Of a stretch of 64,000 nt of DNA, positions 23,003-31,707 are shown in pieces (position 1 is the first letter of the stretch; every line of letters begins with the position of its first letter). The notes under the pieces were generated by a model, which did not search any database, was not told the origin of the DNA, and saw nothing but the letters and a program-made list of their open reading frames with translations. Source of the DNA: Microbacterium sp. 3J1 (GTDB taxonomy: Bacteria; Actinomycetota; Actinomycetes; Actinomycetales; Microbacteriaceae); contig NZ_CDWI01000009.1 in assembly GCF_001049495.1 (NCBI RefSeq), positions 212,742-276,741 on the forward strand, read 5' to 3'. A program made the position numbers and the translations under genes.

Positions 23003-23874
23003 GCGAGCGGCTCCGCAGCAGTCTCGCGCGCAGACTTGGAGGCGGGCGACGCGGCGCCGATCTTCCAGTACCCGCAGAAGCTGACGGCATCCTTCGACAC
23101 TCCGCGCTCGCTGACGAGGAGCTTTCGAACACCGGACGCCAGGGACTGCTCGCCGGCCGCGTAGGCGTGGAACGGCTCGTCGGGGAGCGGCAGGTCCCGC
23201 AGGACCGGGAGTGCGCGAGAGCCGGGCGGGAACTCGTGCGGCCGGACGGTCCAGACGACGTCGACTCCGGGTGGATGCGGGAACTCGAGGGCGTCCTCGT
23301 CCGACGGCGCCTCGATGATGGCCGTGCCGGTCGCGGTCTCCGGAAGAGACGCGCAGATGGAGGCGATCGCCGGCAGCGCCGTCTCATCGCCGACGAGCAC
23401 GACCCGGTCGACGCCGCGCTGCGGGTTGAATGCGAGTCCCTCGTCGATGATCAGCACGTTCTCTCCGGGCCGGCACGTCTCCGCCCATCGGGAGGCGGGC
23501 CCGGCGGTGCCGTCGGACGCCGAGCCGTGCAGCACGAAGTCCACGTCGATCTCGGCGCCGGCATCCGCGGTCGCCGGGCGGTGGGCGCGCACCGTGTAGT
23601 TGCGCATGACAGGGCGCTCGCCGTCGGGGATGCGCAGGAACTTCAGATAGCCGAACATGCGGTTGGCCTTGGCGGGCACGCGGTCGAGACCGGCATCGCC
23701 TCCGATGGGCAGGAAGAGGCGGAACCACTGGTCGAACCCCATCGGGCGGAACTTCTCGATCTCGCCGCCCCCGAGCGTGACCCTCATCCAGTGCTCGGAG
23801 AGTCGTTCGGTGCGCACCACGCTGAGATGGATGAGCTCGGACGACTCGGGCTTGACCAGTTTGCTGTATGCCAT
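22999..23874 (-). CDS. Siderophore-interacting protein (flavin-type ferric reductase)
   Basis: A 291-residue cytosolic SIP protein using FAD and NAD(P)H to reduce ferric chelates so that iron is released. The FAD-binding part carries MGFDQWFRLFLP and the FAD motif RNYTVRAHRP; the C-terminal NAD(P)H part begins LVGDETALPAIASI and ends with SFCGYWKIG, where family members show the conserved GYW. ATG at 23874 has AAAGG upstream. It lies 11 bp after the ECF T-component gene and overlaps the following S-component gene, placing it inside the transporter operon. Iron control is supported by the DtxR-like box in front. Confidence 0.9.
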   Translation of the reverse strand: MAYSKLVKPESSELIHLSVVRTERLSEHWMRVTLGGGEIEKFRPMGFDQWFRLFLPIGGDAGLDRVPAKANRMFGYLKFLRIPDGERPVMRNYTVRAHRPATADAGAEIDVDFVLHGSASDGTAGPASRWAETCRPGENVLIIDEGLAFNPQRGVDRVVLVGDETALPAIASICASLPETATGTAIIEAPSDEDALEFPHPPGVDVVWTVRPHEFPPGSRALPVLRDLPLPDEPFHAYAAGEQSLASGVRKLLVSERGVSKDAVSFCGYWKIGAASPASKSARETAAEPLA

Positions 23875-23885
23875 GAGGGCGCCTT

Positions 23886-24704
23886 TCAGGGCAGCTGCCA
23901 AGGGAAGAAGAACGCGAAGATCGAGGCGGATGCTGCGAGGCAGCAGACGATGAAGACGGTGTCCCGCACGCGGAACGGCACGAGGTGGCGTTCGGTGCGT
24001 GTCGGGTGGGCGCCGAAGGCGCGGGAGTCCATGGCGAGAGCCACGCGCTCGGCGTGACGGATCGCCCCGGCGAGGAGCGGCACGATGTACCCCCATCCTC
24101 GGGCGATCCGCGCGAACGGCCCGCTGCCGCCGTGGTGGCCGCGCACGCGATGAGCGGCTCGGATCACCGCGAGCTCATGCCCGAACCGCGGCACGAATCG
24201 GAACGCGGCGAGGGCGGTGTATCCGATGCGGTACGGCACCCGCAGCTGCTGCACGGTCGAGCGGACGAGGTCGGGGCCGGTGGTCGTGAGTCCGCCGATG
24301 AGAGCCAGGGCGACGATCGCACCGAGACGGAGCGCCGTGGCGAACCCGATCGCGAGGGCCCCCTCACGCAGAGTCCATTCGCCGATCTGCAGCGTCGCCG
24401 GGGTGTCGCCGACGAGCGCCGGATCGACCCAGAGGGAGAAGCCGATGCCGATCGCCAGGATGCCGATGGGCATCGCGCCGAAGAGCAGGGCGACGGTGCG
24501 CACGGTCAGACGCGCACCGATCACGATCGTGAGGAGGGCGAGCACGAGGAACGCGGCCGGGGTGGCGAGGTCGCGGACGAAGATCAGGACGAGCATCGCG
24601 GGGGCCACCGCAGCGACCTTGGCGAGGGGATTGAGGGCGTAGAGGAACTGCCGCGGCGAGGTCGCGACGACTGCGGCGTAGGGGTCGAAGGTCGATGCGC
24701 TCAC
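23886..24704 (-). CDS. ECF transporter T component (EcfT)
   Basis: A 272-residue membrane protein coupling the ATPases to S components. It has hydrophobic helices (LAKVAAVAPAMLVLIFV; LVLALLTIVIGA; GAMPIGILAIGIGF) and, near the C-terminus, the cytoplasmic coupling helices with the Ala-Arg-Gly-like motifs AAHRVRGHHGG and ERVALAMDSRAFGA that dock onto the ATPase. GTG at 24704 overlaps the ATPase stop (GTGA). Position between ATPase and SIP genes is typical of a full ECF operon. Confidence 0.92.
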   Translation of the reverse strand: MSASTFDPYAAVVATSPRQFLYALNPLAKVAAVAPAMLVLIFVRDLATPAAFLVLALLTIVIGARLTVRTVALLFGAMPIGILAIGIGFSLWVDPALVGDTPATLQIGEWTLREGALAIGFATALRLGAIVALALIGGLTTTGPDLVRSTVQQLRVPYRIGYTALAAFRFVPRFGHELAVIRAAHRVRGHHGGSGPFARIARGWGYIVPLLAGAIRHAERVALAMDSRAFGAHPTRTERHLVPFRVRDTVFIVCCLAASASIFAFFFPWQLP

Positions 24705-26446
24705 GCGACACTCCTGCCTGCCGCGGCCAGTACTCGCTGCAGTGCCGGAAGACGCAGCCCCGCCTGCGTGAACGTCGTCTCGTCGCGGAAGAGCTCGTTC
24801 GTCGGCCGGGCGGCGTGCACGCGCCCGTCGGCGAGGATCACCGTGTGCGACGCGTGCTCGGCGACGAGCTGGAGGTCATGGGTGACGATGAGGATGGTCG
24901 TCCCCTCGCCGCGCAGGTCGTGCAGGAGTGCGAGGAGCTCGGAGGCCCTGGCGCGGTCCTGGCCGAACGTCGGCTCGTCGAGGGCCAGCACGGTCGGCCG
25001 CGTGATCAGCGCCGTGCCCACGGAGAGTCGTCGCTTCTCGCCGCCGGAGAGGAGGAACGGGTGCACGTCGGCCTTGGCCTCGAGCCCGAACCGGTCGAGC
25101 ATCGCGCCCACGCGCTCCGAGATCGCGGCATCCGGTGTGCGGCGCAGCCGGAGTCCGTGCGCCAGCTCGTCGAACACCGTGTGGGCGATGAACTGGTGCT
25201 CGGGGTTCTGGAACACGAAGCCGATGCGGTTCGAGAGCTCGCGCGGCGACGCGGAACCCGGATCGATGCCGTCGACGGTGACCTGATGCCTCGGTGGAGC
25301 AACGACACCGGCGAGCGACTGCAGCAGCGTCGTCTTGCCCGCGCCGTTCGCTCCGACGATCGCGGTCAGCGTGCCGGCCTCGACGTCGAGGTCGATGCCG
25401 TGCAGGATCTCGGTGCGTTGACGGCGGACGGTGAGGCCCCGGGCGCGGATGAGGGGGGCGGGGCGTCTCGTCTCGGTGCTCCGCGGCTCGCTCGACGACC
25501 GGGAGGGAGCGGTGCTCCGCTCCTCGCTCGACGGAGCGCCCCTCTCGGTCGTCGAGCGAGCGGAGTGAGACGGCACGGGCTGAGGCGTCTCGGGAAGCGC
25601 GAGCGCCGCAGCGAGCTCGCCGGGCGTCAGCGGCAGCTCGTCGAAGACGGCGCCGGCGGCCCGCATCCGCAGTGCCGCGAGCGTCGCCGCGGGGAGCCAG
25701 ACCCCCATCGCGACGAGCTCGTCGGCGTGGGTGCGGATGATCTCGGCGGCCGGACCGTCGAAGGCGACGCGTCCGGCGCGGTCGAGGACGATCGTGCGGG
25801 TCACGAAGCCCATCGCGGCGTCGAGGTTGTGCTCGACCAGGAGGATCGCCCGGTCACCCGTGGCGATCACGTCGGTCAGAGCGGCGTAGACGTCGTCGAT
25901 CCCCTGCGGGTCGAGGTTCGCCGTCGGCTCGTCGAGCACGATCAGCGGCGACCCCATCGCGAGCGCGCAGGCGATCGCGAGGCGCTGCCGGCCGCCGCCG
26001 GACAGGCGATCGGGGTTCTCGTCGCGCCGTGCCCAGAGACCGACGCGACGCAGCGCGTCCTCGATGCGCGCGCGGACGTCGTCGAGCGGCAGTCGGAGGT
26101 TCTCGGGACCGAAGGCGACCTCGTCGTACACCGTGCCCGTGACGATCTGGGCGTCCGGATCCTGGAACACCATCGCGACGTGGGTGCTCAGGGTGGCCGT
26201 GAGCTCGTTCGCCGTGTCGAGGCCGCCGGCCTCGACGGCTCCCGTCATGGTCACGGGCACCGCATGCGGGATCAGACCGTTGAGCGCGAGGGTGAGGGTG
26301 GACTTGCCCGACCCGGACGGGCCGAGGAGCAGCACGATCTCGCCGGGGTGGATGTCGAAGGTGACATCGGCGGGCGAAGGGTGCGCCGCATCGGCGTGGG
26401 TGATCGAGAGGTCACGCACGCGCAGAAGGGGGGCGGATGGGCGCAC
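24701..26446 (-). CDS. Fused double ATPase of an ECF transporter (EcfA-EcfA')
   Basis: A 581-residue protein with two ABC ATPase domains in one chain. Domain 1 (about 7-240): Walker A LLGPSGSGKST, Q-loop VFQDPDAQIV, signature LSGGGRQR, Walker B PLIVLDEPTANLDP. Domain 2 (about 330-560): Walker A IVGANGAGKTT, VFQNPEHQF, signature LSGGEKRR, VLALDEPTFGQD. The Ser/Arg-rich linker (about 290-325) is encoded by copies of a dispersed short repeat. The GTG start at 26446 has GAGG six bases upstream. A DtxR-like box lies 37-55 bp before the start, so iron should repress it. Confidence 0.93.
   Translation of the reverse strand: MRPSAPLLRVRDLSITHADAAHPSPADVTFDIHPGEIVLLLGPSGSGKSTLTLALNGLIPHAVPVTMTGAVEAGGLDTANELTATLSTHVAMVFQDPDAQIVTGTVYDEVAFGPENLRLPLDDVRARIEDALRRVGLWARRDENPDRLSGGGRQRLAIACALAMGSPLIVLDEPTANLDPQGIDDVYAALTDVIATGDRAILLVEHNLDAAMGFVTRTIVLDRAGRVAFDGPAAEIIRTHADELVAMGVWLPAATLAALRMRAAGAVFDELPLTPGELAAALALPETPQPVPSHSARSTTERGAPSSEERSTAPSRSSSEPRSTETRRPAPLIRARGLTVRRQRTEILHGIDLDVEAGTLTAIVGANGAGKTTLLQSLAGVVAPPRHQVTVDGIDPGSASPRELSNRIGFVFQNPEHQFIAHTVFDELAHGLRLRRTPDAAISERVGAMLDRFGLEAKADVHPFLLSGGEKRRLSVGTALITRPTVLALDEPTFGQDRARASELLALLHDLRGEGTTILIVTHDLQLVAEHASHTVILADGRVHAARPTNELFRDETTFTQAGLRLPALQRVLAAAGRSVA
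25465..25575. repeat. Inverted copies of a dispersed short repeat within the ECF ATPase gene
   Basis: Two copies of a GTCTC-n-CTCCGC-GCTCGCTCGACGACCG element face each other (about 25465-25503 and 25545-25575) with a diverged third part between. They encode the Ser/Arg-rich linker (SARSTTERGAPSSEERST). Confidence 0.65.
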
Positions 26447-26482
26447 GGCGAGCCTCGGTTCGGCGGGTGATACCCGTCTAAC

Positions 26483-26501
26483 TTAGCTGAGCCTTACCTG
26501 A
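26483..26501 (-). promoter_or_regulatory. DtxR/IdeR-type iron box upstream of the ECF-SIP operon
   Basis: On the minus strand TCAGGTAAGGCTCAGCTAA matches the 19-bp consensus TTAGGTTAGCCTAACCTAA at 14 positions, including both AGGT-like and CTAA half-site ends. It lies in the 81-bp gap before the ATPase gene. A binding site here would repress the operon when ferrous iron is plentiful. Confidence 0.72.
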
Positions 26502-26527
26502 ACCGCCACGGAGCGATGCCGGACGGC

Positions 26528-27070
26528 TCAACGACGGGCGACGCCGGCGCGACTCAGGGAGGTGCCGATCGCGAGACCGACGGCCGTCCACGCGACGGGG
26601 CCGAGCACCGAGATCGCGAGGTAGGCGATCTGCACCCAGAGGGGGAACGCACCGAGGTCGACCGCGAAGAAGACCACGACGGCCACGAGCACGCCGATCA
26701 CGCCGGCCGACACGAAGAAGCGCCATGCTCCCCACGCGCGATAGCGAGTCACTGCGGCGATGCCCTCCTGGATCGCGCCGAAGAGCAGGGCGGTCCCGAT
26801 GAATCGCACCGACCATGCCGGGTTGAACGCGCTCGAGATGAGGGCTGCGATGAGGTGGGTCACCAGCGCGACGAGGGGGCGACGGAGCACCTCCTGCGCG
26901 ATGATCCCCGGCAGCACGTGCGAGCCCAGCACGAGCCCGTAGAGGTAGGGAGTGAGCACGATGACGCCCGGTGTGATGAGCCCCGCGATGCCCCCGAGGA
27001 TGCCCGTGGCGACGCCGATCGCCGCGCAGACCAGCAGAACGCGGGTCGTCAGGACGGGGGAGGATGCCAC
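26528..27070 (-). CDS. ECF transporter S component, YkoE-like (first)
   Basis: A 180-residue membrane protein of about six helices (VLLVCAAIGVATGILGGIAGL; VIVLTPYLYGLVLG; PLVALVTHLIAALISSAF; FVSAGVIGVLVAVVVFFAVDL; LAISVLGPVAWTAVGLAIG). It resembles YkoE-type S components linked to hydroxymethylpyrimidine or thiamin uptake, but no thiamin genes are near. The GTG at 27070 sits six bases after TAGGCT on the minus strand, a leaderless arrangement. It precedes the ATPase gene by 81 bp with a separate iron box between, so the two S components may be differently controlled. Confidence 0.82.
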   Translation of the reverse strand: MASSPVLTTRVLLVCAAIGVATGILGGIAGLITPGVIVLTPYLYGLVLGSHVLPGIIAQEVLRRPLVALVTHLIAALISSAFNPAWSVRFIGTALLFGAIQEGIAAVTRYRAWGAWRFFVSAGVIGVLVAVVVFFAVDLGAFPLWVQIAYLAISVLGPVAWTAVGLAIGTSLSRAGVARR

Positions 27071-27076
27071 CGTTCC

Positions 27077-27082
27077 AGCCTA
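27077..27082 (-). promoter_or_regulatory. -10 element giving a leaderless start at 27070
   Basis: Minus-strand TAGGCT, six bases, then GTG of the YkoE-like gene. Confidence 0.5.
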
Positions 27083-27160
27083 CTGTCGACCAATGGCGAG
27101 GCGGCTGGCCGTTCGTCCAGGAATAATCCCCGACTCTGGTGTGGGGACGGAAGCCCGGCG

Positions 27161-27195
27161 TAGCTTGAGCGGCGGTGCGGCACCCAGCCGCACCG
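27161..27195 (+). promoter_or_regulatory. -10 and 5'-terminal stem-loop of the subtilase message
   Basis: TAGCTT (27161-27166) would place the transcript start near 27173, exactly where a perfect 9-bp hairpin begins: CGGTGCGGC (27173-27181), loop ACCCA, GCCGCACCG (27187-27195). The ribosome binding sequence GGGAGA follows at about 27203. A hairpin at the very 5' end would protect the mRNA. Confidence 0.5.
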
Positions 27196-27214
27196 TGATC
27201 ATCGGGAGAAGCAC

Positions 27215-30200
27215 ATGGGTCGAACACCCCTCCGGATGGCAGCTGCCACCACCCTGGCCACGCTGTTCATCGCATCGACGGCAACCGCAGGCTACGCAGG
27301 CGTCGAGGAGGTGACCACCGCTCCCACGCCTGTCGAGGGCACGCCGGGACATTACATCGTCGTGATGAAGTCCGACCCGCTCGCGAGCTACACCGGCGAC
27401 GTGAACGGCCTGAAGGCGACGAAGCCGGCCGAGGGCGAGCAGCTCGAGACGCAGTCGGATGACTCGCAGCGCTACGTCCAGCATCTCGAGACCGAGCAGA
27501 AGAGCCTCGCGCAGGAGGTCGGCGTCACCCCGGACACCACCTATCAGGTCGTGCTCAACGGCTTCAGCGCCCAGCTCTCGGGCGAGCAGGTCGACAAGCT
27601 GCGCGCCTCGAAGGACGTCTACGGCGTGTACCCCGACTTCGTCCGTCACCCGGACGCGCAGACCTCGACGGACTTCCTCGGTCTGGGCGACGATCGCAAG
27701 GGACGCGGTGGCGTCTGGCAGCAGACCGGTGGCGTCGACAAGGCCGGCGAGGGCGTCGTGGTCGGCGTGATCGACACGGGCATCGCTCCCGAGCATCCCT
27801 CGTTCGCGGGCAAGAAGCTGAAGAAGCAGAAGAAGGACAACAACCGCCACAAGGGCTCGCAGCCGTACACGGATGGCTCGTTCGTCTACTTCGACAAGTC
27901 GGACGGCGGACGGTTCCAGGCCGCGATGGTCGAAGGTCAGGAGTGGGACCGGAGCGACTACTCGAGCAAGCTCATCGGCGCCCAGTACTTCTACTCCGGC
28001 GCGGAGGCTGCGGAGTTCGACTTCCAGTACGACTACCTCTCGCCGCGCGACGGCGACGGACACGGTTCGCACACCGCCAGCACCGCGGCCGGCAACTTCG
28101 GCGTCGAGGCCGGGATCGAGGACGTCGACTTCGGGAGGATCTCGGGAGTGGCCCCCGCCGCGAAGATCTCCGCCTACAAGGCTTGCTACGTCGGACCCGA
28201 CGTCACCGTCACCACCGACGACATCTGCGCCGGCAGCGACCTCATCGCCGCGATCGACCAGGCCGTCGCCGACGGCGTCGACGTGATCAACTACTCCATC
28301 GGCGGCGGTGCGGCGACGACCGTGCTGGCTCCGGAGGACATCGCGTTCTTCAACGCGGCCGCGGCCGGCGTCTTCGTCGCCACGAGCGCGGGCAACGACG
28401 GACCGGATCCGGTGACCGCCGACCACGCGTCGCCCTGGTACACCACGGTCGCGGCATCCACCGTCCCGACCTGGGAGGGCACCGTGCAGTTCGACGGGTT
28501 CGCGCAGGCCGGCGCCTCGGTGAGCGTGCCGTTCGGCGAATCCGTGACGGGGCCGTCGGTCTACGCCGGAGACGCCGCCGCTGCAGGTCAGCTGGCCGCC
28601 GATGCGGCGCTGTGCCTTCCCGGCAGCCTGGACCCGGCGAAGGTCGCGGGTCACATCGTGGTCTGCGATCGCGGCGGCAACGCCCGCGCAGAGAAGTCGC
28701 AGGTCGTGAAGGATGCCGGTGGCATCGGCGTCGTGCTCGTCAACGTCCCCGGCGGCGCCGACTCGCTCGACAACGACTTCCACGCCGTGCCCACCGTGCA
28801 CCTCTCATCGGTGCACCGTGCGGCCGTGCTGGCCTACGTGCAGGGCGGCGTCGACCGCCCGATCACCCTCGTCGGCGAGAACACCACGGGCGTCACGACC
28901 CCTGTGCCGCAGATCGCGGGCTTCTCGAGCCGCGGGCCCATGCTCGCCGACGGCAGCGACATCATGAAGCCGGACATCGCGGCCCCCGGCGTGGCGATCC
29001 TCGCCGCGACGCACAACGCCCCGGGAGAGGCGCCGACCTTCGGCATCCTGTCGGGAACCTCGATGGCATCGCCGCACATCGCCGGTCTCGCGGCGCTGTA
29101 CCTCGGCGAGCGTCCGAACGCGAAGCCGGCCGAGATCAAGTCGGCCATGATGACGACGGCATACGACACCGTGAACGCGGACGGCACGAAGAACACCGAC
29201 CCGTTCCAGCAGGGCGCAGGCCAGGTGGACGCGAGGCGGTACTTCAGCCCCGGGCTGCTGTACCTCAACGACGTGGCGGACTGGACGGCGTATCTCGAGG
29301 GCAAGGGCCTCGCCGACTTCCCGGGCGACCCGATCGACGGCAGCGATCTCAACGTCGCCTCGTTCTCGATCGGTTCGCTCGCGAGCGCGCAGACCGTGAC
29401 CCGCACGGTGACCGCGACGGAGAAGGGCACGTTCACGGCATCCGTCGATCTGCCCGGAGTGGCCGTCACGGTGCAGCCGTCGACGCTGAAGTTCGACAGG
29501 CCAGGACAGACCGCGACGTACACGGTCACGTTCGACAACCAGAGCGCGCCGGTGGAGCAGTGGGCGACCGGATCGCTCACATGGACGAGCAAGACCAACA
29601 CGGTGCGGTCCCCGATCGCGGTGTTCCCGGTCACGGCGGATGCTCCGGCCGAGGCCTCGGGCACCGGCGTCGACGGCTCGACCGTCGTGGAGATCACGCC
29701 CGGTGTCGACGGAGACCTCGCCCTCGGGCTGTCGGGTCTCACGCCGTTCACGCTGCTCGATGACCCCGACGGCCGTGTCGTCGGACACTCGGGCGACGAG
29801 GCGTCGGGCGACGAGAACAAGGACGTCGCGTGGATCGTGGAGGTGCCCGAGGGCACGACCCTCTCGCGCTTCGACCTCGACTCGTCGGATGACGCGGGCA
29901 GCGATCTCGACCTCACGGTCTACCGGATCGTCAGCCCCGACGACCAGCGCTACTACGAGAGCTGGCAGTCGGCGTCGGGCTCGGCGGATGAGCAGGTGAC
30001 GATCGCGGCACCGACGGCGGGTACATACCTCGTGGTCGCGAACGTGTACGCCACCTCGGCGCCGATGACGTGGGACATGACCTACGCCAACGTCCAGCCG
30101 GAGGGGGAGGGCGCGTTCACCGCGACGCCGAACCCGATCGCCGCCGTGCGCGGGGAGAAGACGAGCTACGAGCTCAGCTGGACGGGCCTCGAGGCCGGCA

Positions 30201-30271
30201 CCCGCTACCTCGGCGTCGTGCAGTACGGCGACTCCGCGGTGCGCACGGTGGTCACGGTCGACGCCCCGTAG
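27215..30271 (+). CDS. Secreted S8 family serine peptidase (subtilisin-like)
   Basis: A 1018-residue exported protease. Signal peptide: residues 1-28 (RMAAATTLATLFIASTATAGYAG). An I9 inhibitor-type prodomain follows (GHYIVVMKSDPL...VQHLETEQ). The catalytic triad is D187 (VIDTGIAPEHP), H283 (GDGHGSHTAS) and S616 (SGTSMASPHIAG), with a PA domain inserted between His and Ser (about 420-520). The C-terminal 300 residues form an Fn3-like domain and a pre-peptidase-type beta-sandwich (VPEGTTLSRFDLDS). It resembles plant-cucumisin-type S8A proteases of Actinobacteria. It is monocistronic with a strong terminator and a leader hairpin, so it is probably well expressed. Confidence 0.93.
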   Translation: MGRTPLRMAAATTLATLFIASTATAGYAGVEEVTTAPTPVEGTPGHYIVVMKSDPLASYTGDVNGLKATKPAEGEQLETQSDDSQRYVQHLETEQKSLAQEVGVTPDTTYQVVLNGFSAQLSGEQVDKLRASKDVYGVYPDFVRHPDAQTSTDFLGLGDDRKGRGGVWQQTGGVDKAGEGVVVGVIDTGIAPEHPSFAGKKLKKQKKDNNRHKGSQPYTDGSFVYFDKSDGGRFQAAMVEGQEWDRSDYSSKLIGAQYFYSGAEAAEFDFQYDYLSPRDGDGHGSHTASTAAGNFGVEAGIEDVDFGRISGVAPAAKISAYKACYVGPDVTVTTDDICAGSDLIAAIDQAVADGVDVINYSIGGGAATTVLAPEDIAFFNAAAAGVFVATSAGNDGPDPVTADHASPWYTTVAASTVPTWEGTVQFDGFAQAGASVSVPFGESVTGPSVYAGDAAAAGQLAADAALCLPGSLDPAKVAGHIVVCDRGGNARAEKSQVVKDAGGIGVVLVNVPGGADSLDNDFHAVPTVHLSSVHRAAVLAYVQGGVDRPITLVGENTTGVTTPVPQIAGFSSRGPMLADGSDIMKPDIAAPGVAILAATHNAPGEAPTFGILSGTSMASPHIAGLAALYLGERPNAKPAEIKSAMMTTAYDTVNADGTKNTDPFQQGAGQVDARRYFSPGLLYLNDVADWTAYLEGKGLADFPGDPIDGSDLNVASFSIGSLASAQTVTRTVTATEKGTFTASVDLPGVAVTVQPSTLKFDRPGQTATYTVTFDNQSAPVEQWATGSLTWTSKTNTVRSPIAVFPVTADAPAEASGTGVDGSTVVEITPGVDGDLALGLSGLTPFTLLDDPDGRVVGHSGDEASGDENKDVAWIVEVPEGTTLSRFDLDSSDDAGSDLDLTVYRIVSPDDQRYYESWQSASGSADEQVTIAAPTAGTYLVVANVYATSAPMTWDMTYANVQPEGEGAFTATPNPIAAVRGEKTSYELSWTGLEAGTRYLGVVQYGDSAVRTVVTVDAP

Positions 30272-30283
30272 CCGAGCATCGGA

Positions 30284-30326
30284 ACGAGACGCGGTGGGGC
30301 GCAGAGATCGCCTCACCGCGTCTCGT
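30284..30326. terminator. Bidirectional terminator between subtilase and pirin genes
   Basis: Arms ACGAGACGCGGTG (30284-30296) and CACCGCGTCTCGT (30314-30326) pair perfectly over 13 bp, extended inward by a G-T pair and GGCG/CGCC around a 7-base loop. Confidence 0.85.
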
Positions 30327-30362
30327 CTGTCGAGGCGTCACCGGCGTCGCCGGGTCCTCTCG

Positions 30363-31283
30363 TCAGATCTTGCGGCCCCGAGGCATCAGACGAACGTCGG
30401 GCAGCGGGGGCGCGGGAATCCGGACGTCATGTCCCTCGACGACGCCGAAGCGGTCGGATGCCGCCTCCCAGCCCTCGCGGGCCTCGACGATCTCCTCGTG
30501 CGTGCGGCCGGCGAAGTTCCACCACATGACGATGTCGGCCTCGAACGGCTCTCCGCCGATGAGGAACAGCAGCGCGCCGTCGGTGCTCGTCACCTCGACG
30601 GCATCCCTCGAGTCGCCGAGGTACAGCATGTCGTTCTGCGACAGCGGATGCTCGGCCACGGCCGCATCGCCCTCGACGAGCATGAGGGCGTGCTCCCACT
30701 CGGGCCGCAGCGGCAGCCGCACGGCGGACCCGGCGGGGATGACGATCTCGGCACCGACGATCGGCGTGTGCACGGTCGCCGGCGACGAGGTGCCGGAGAA
30801 CTCGCCCAGCACGACGGTGGCCGTGGCATCCTGGCCCGTCGTCGCCGGCAGCGAGACCGCGGGCAGATCCGTGTGCCGTTCGAAGCCGCCCTCCCCGTGG
30901 CGCGCCCCGTCGGGCAGGACGACCCAGAACTGCAGGGCGTCGAGGGGGATCGGATCGTCGCCGACGGAGTACTCGGAGTGCGAGATCCCGTTGCCGGCGG
31001 TCATGAGATTGAGCTGCCCTCGACGCAGGTCGGCGTCGCTGCCGAGCGAGTCCCGATGACGGATCTCGCCGACGAGCGGCCAGGTGACGGTCTGCAGGCC
31101 GATATGCGGATGCGGCTCCACCCGCATCCTCGTGTCGGCGGGGCCGAATCGGTCGAGGAAGCACCAGGCGCCGATGGTCGGCAGGTTGCGGTGCGGCAGC
31201 ACACGCAGCACGTTCATCCCGCGCACGCCGCCGAGGGGGACCTCGCGAGGCTCGAGCACGAGGCGGCGCTCGCCGATCATCAT
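30363..31283 (-). CDS. Pirin family protein
   Basis: A 306-residue bicupin. The N-terminal cupin carries the metal-binding motif VEPHPHIGLQTVTW plus GISHSEYS, the pirin signature; the C-terminal cupin begins near residue 190 (VEGDAAVAEHPLSQNDMLYLG). Family members can act as quercetinase-like dioxygenases or redox-sensing partners; which applies here is unknown. The ATG at 31283 overlaps the stop of the GNAT gene (ATGA); a second Met follows directly. The two genes form one operon. Confidence 0.92.
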   Translation of the reverse strand: MMIGERRLVLEPREVPLGGVRGMNVLRVLPHRNLPTIGAWCFLDRFGPADTRMRVEPHPHIGLQTVTWPLVGEIRHRDSLGSDADLRRGQLNLMTAGNGISHSEYSVGDDPIPLDALQFWVVLPDGARHGEGGFERHTDLPAVSLPATTGQDATATVVLGEFSGTSSPATVHTPIVGAEIVIPAGSAVRLPLRPEWEHALMLVEGDAAVAEHPLSQNDMLYLGDSRDAVEVTSTDGALLFLIGGEPFEADIVMWWNFAGRTHEEIVEAREGWEAASDRFGVVEGHDVRIPAPPLPDVRLMPRGRKI

Positions 31284-31597
31284 GCCTCTGCGGGGGCTGC
31301 GCCCGGGCGCTTCGGCCAGCGGATCTCGGCGCCCTCGATGTCGTGGGTCGTGAGGTACTTCGCGATGTACGGGCACAGCGGCACGATCGCGTCGCCGGTC
31401 GCGGCGGCATCCTTCAACGCGTCCGCGGCCAGTACGCTCGCGAGCCCCTGACCCTGGAAGACCGGGTCGATCTCGGTGTGGATGAAGCGGATGGCTCCAG
31501 GACGCAGCTCGAACTCCGCGAAGCCGGCGAGCGTGTCGCCGGAGCGGATCTCGTAGCGCGAGGCGTCGTCGTTGCGGGTCACGGTGATGTCGGTCAT
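31280..31597 (-). CDS. GNAT family N-acetyltransferase (YjdJ-type)
   Basis: A 105-residue minimal acetyltransferase. It reads FAEFELRPGAIRFIHTEI then the acetyl-CoA loop VFQGQGLASVLAADAL, and ends with IVPLCPYIAKYLTTH, the conserved Cys-Pro-Tyr-containing tail of the YjdJ/Gtn group. It is about 50 residues shorter than ordinary GNATs because the N-terminal part is absent, as usual for this subgroup. AGGAG precedes the ATG at 31597. Substrate unknown; it is translationally coupled to pirin. Confidence 0.9.
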   Translation of the reverse strand: MTDITVTRNDDASRYEIRSGDTLAGFAEFELRPGAIRFIHTEIDPVFQGQGLASVLAADALKDAAATGDAIVPLCPYIAKYLTTHDIEGAEIRWPKRPGAAPAEA

Positions 31598-31695
31598 CAG
31601 AGGCTCCTTCGGGCGTCTGCGTCAAACCTACGCCCGCGGGGCGCTCCTGGCGCCGGGGAGGCCCCGCCGGCGCCTCCGACGTCGGCGGGGGTCGT

Positions 31696-31701
31696 TACGC
31701 T
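31696..31701 (+). promoter_or_regulatory. -10 element giving a leaderless start at 31708
   Basis: TACGCT, six bases (GGAGGG), then ATG of recQ. The GGAGGG touches the ATG and would be too close to act as a ribosome binding site. Confidence 0.5.
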
Positions 31702-31707
31702 GGAGGG

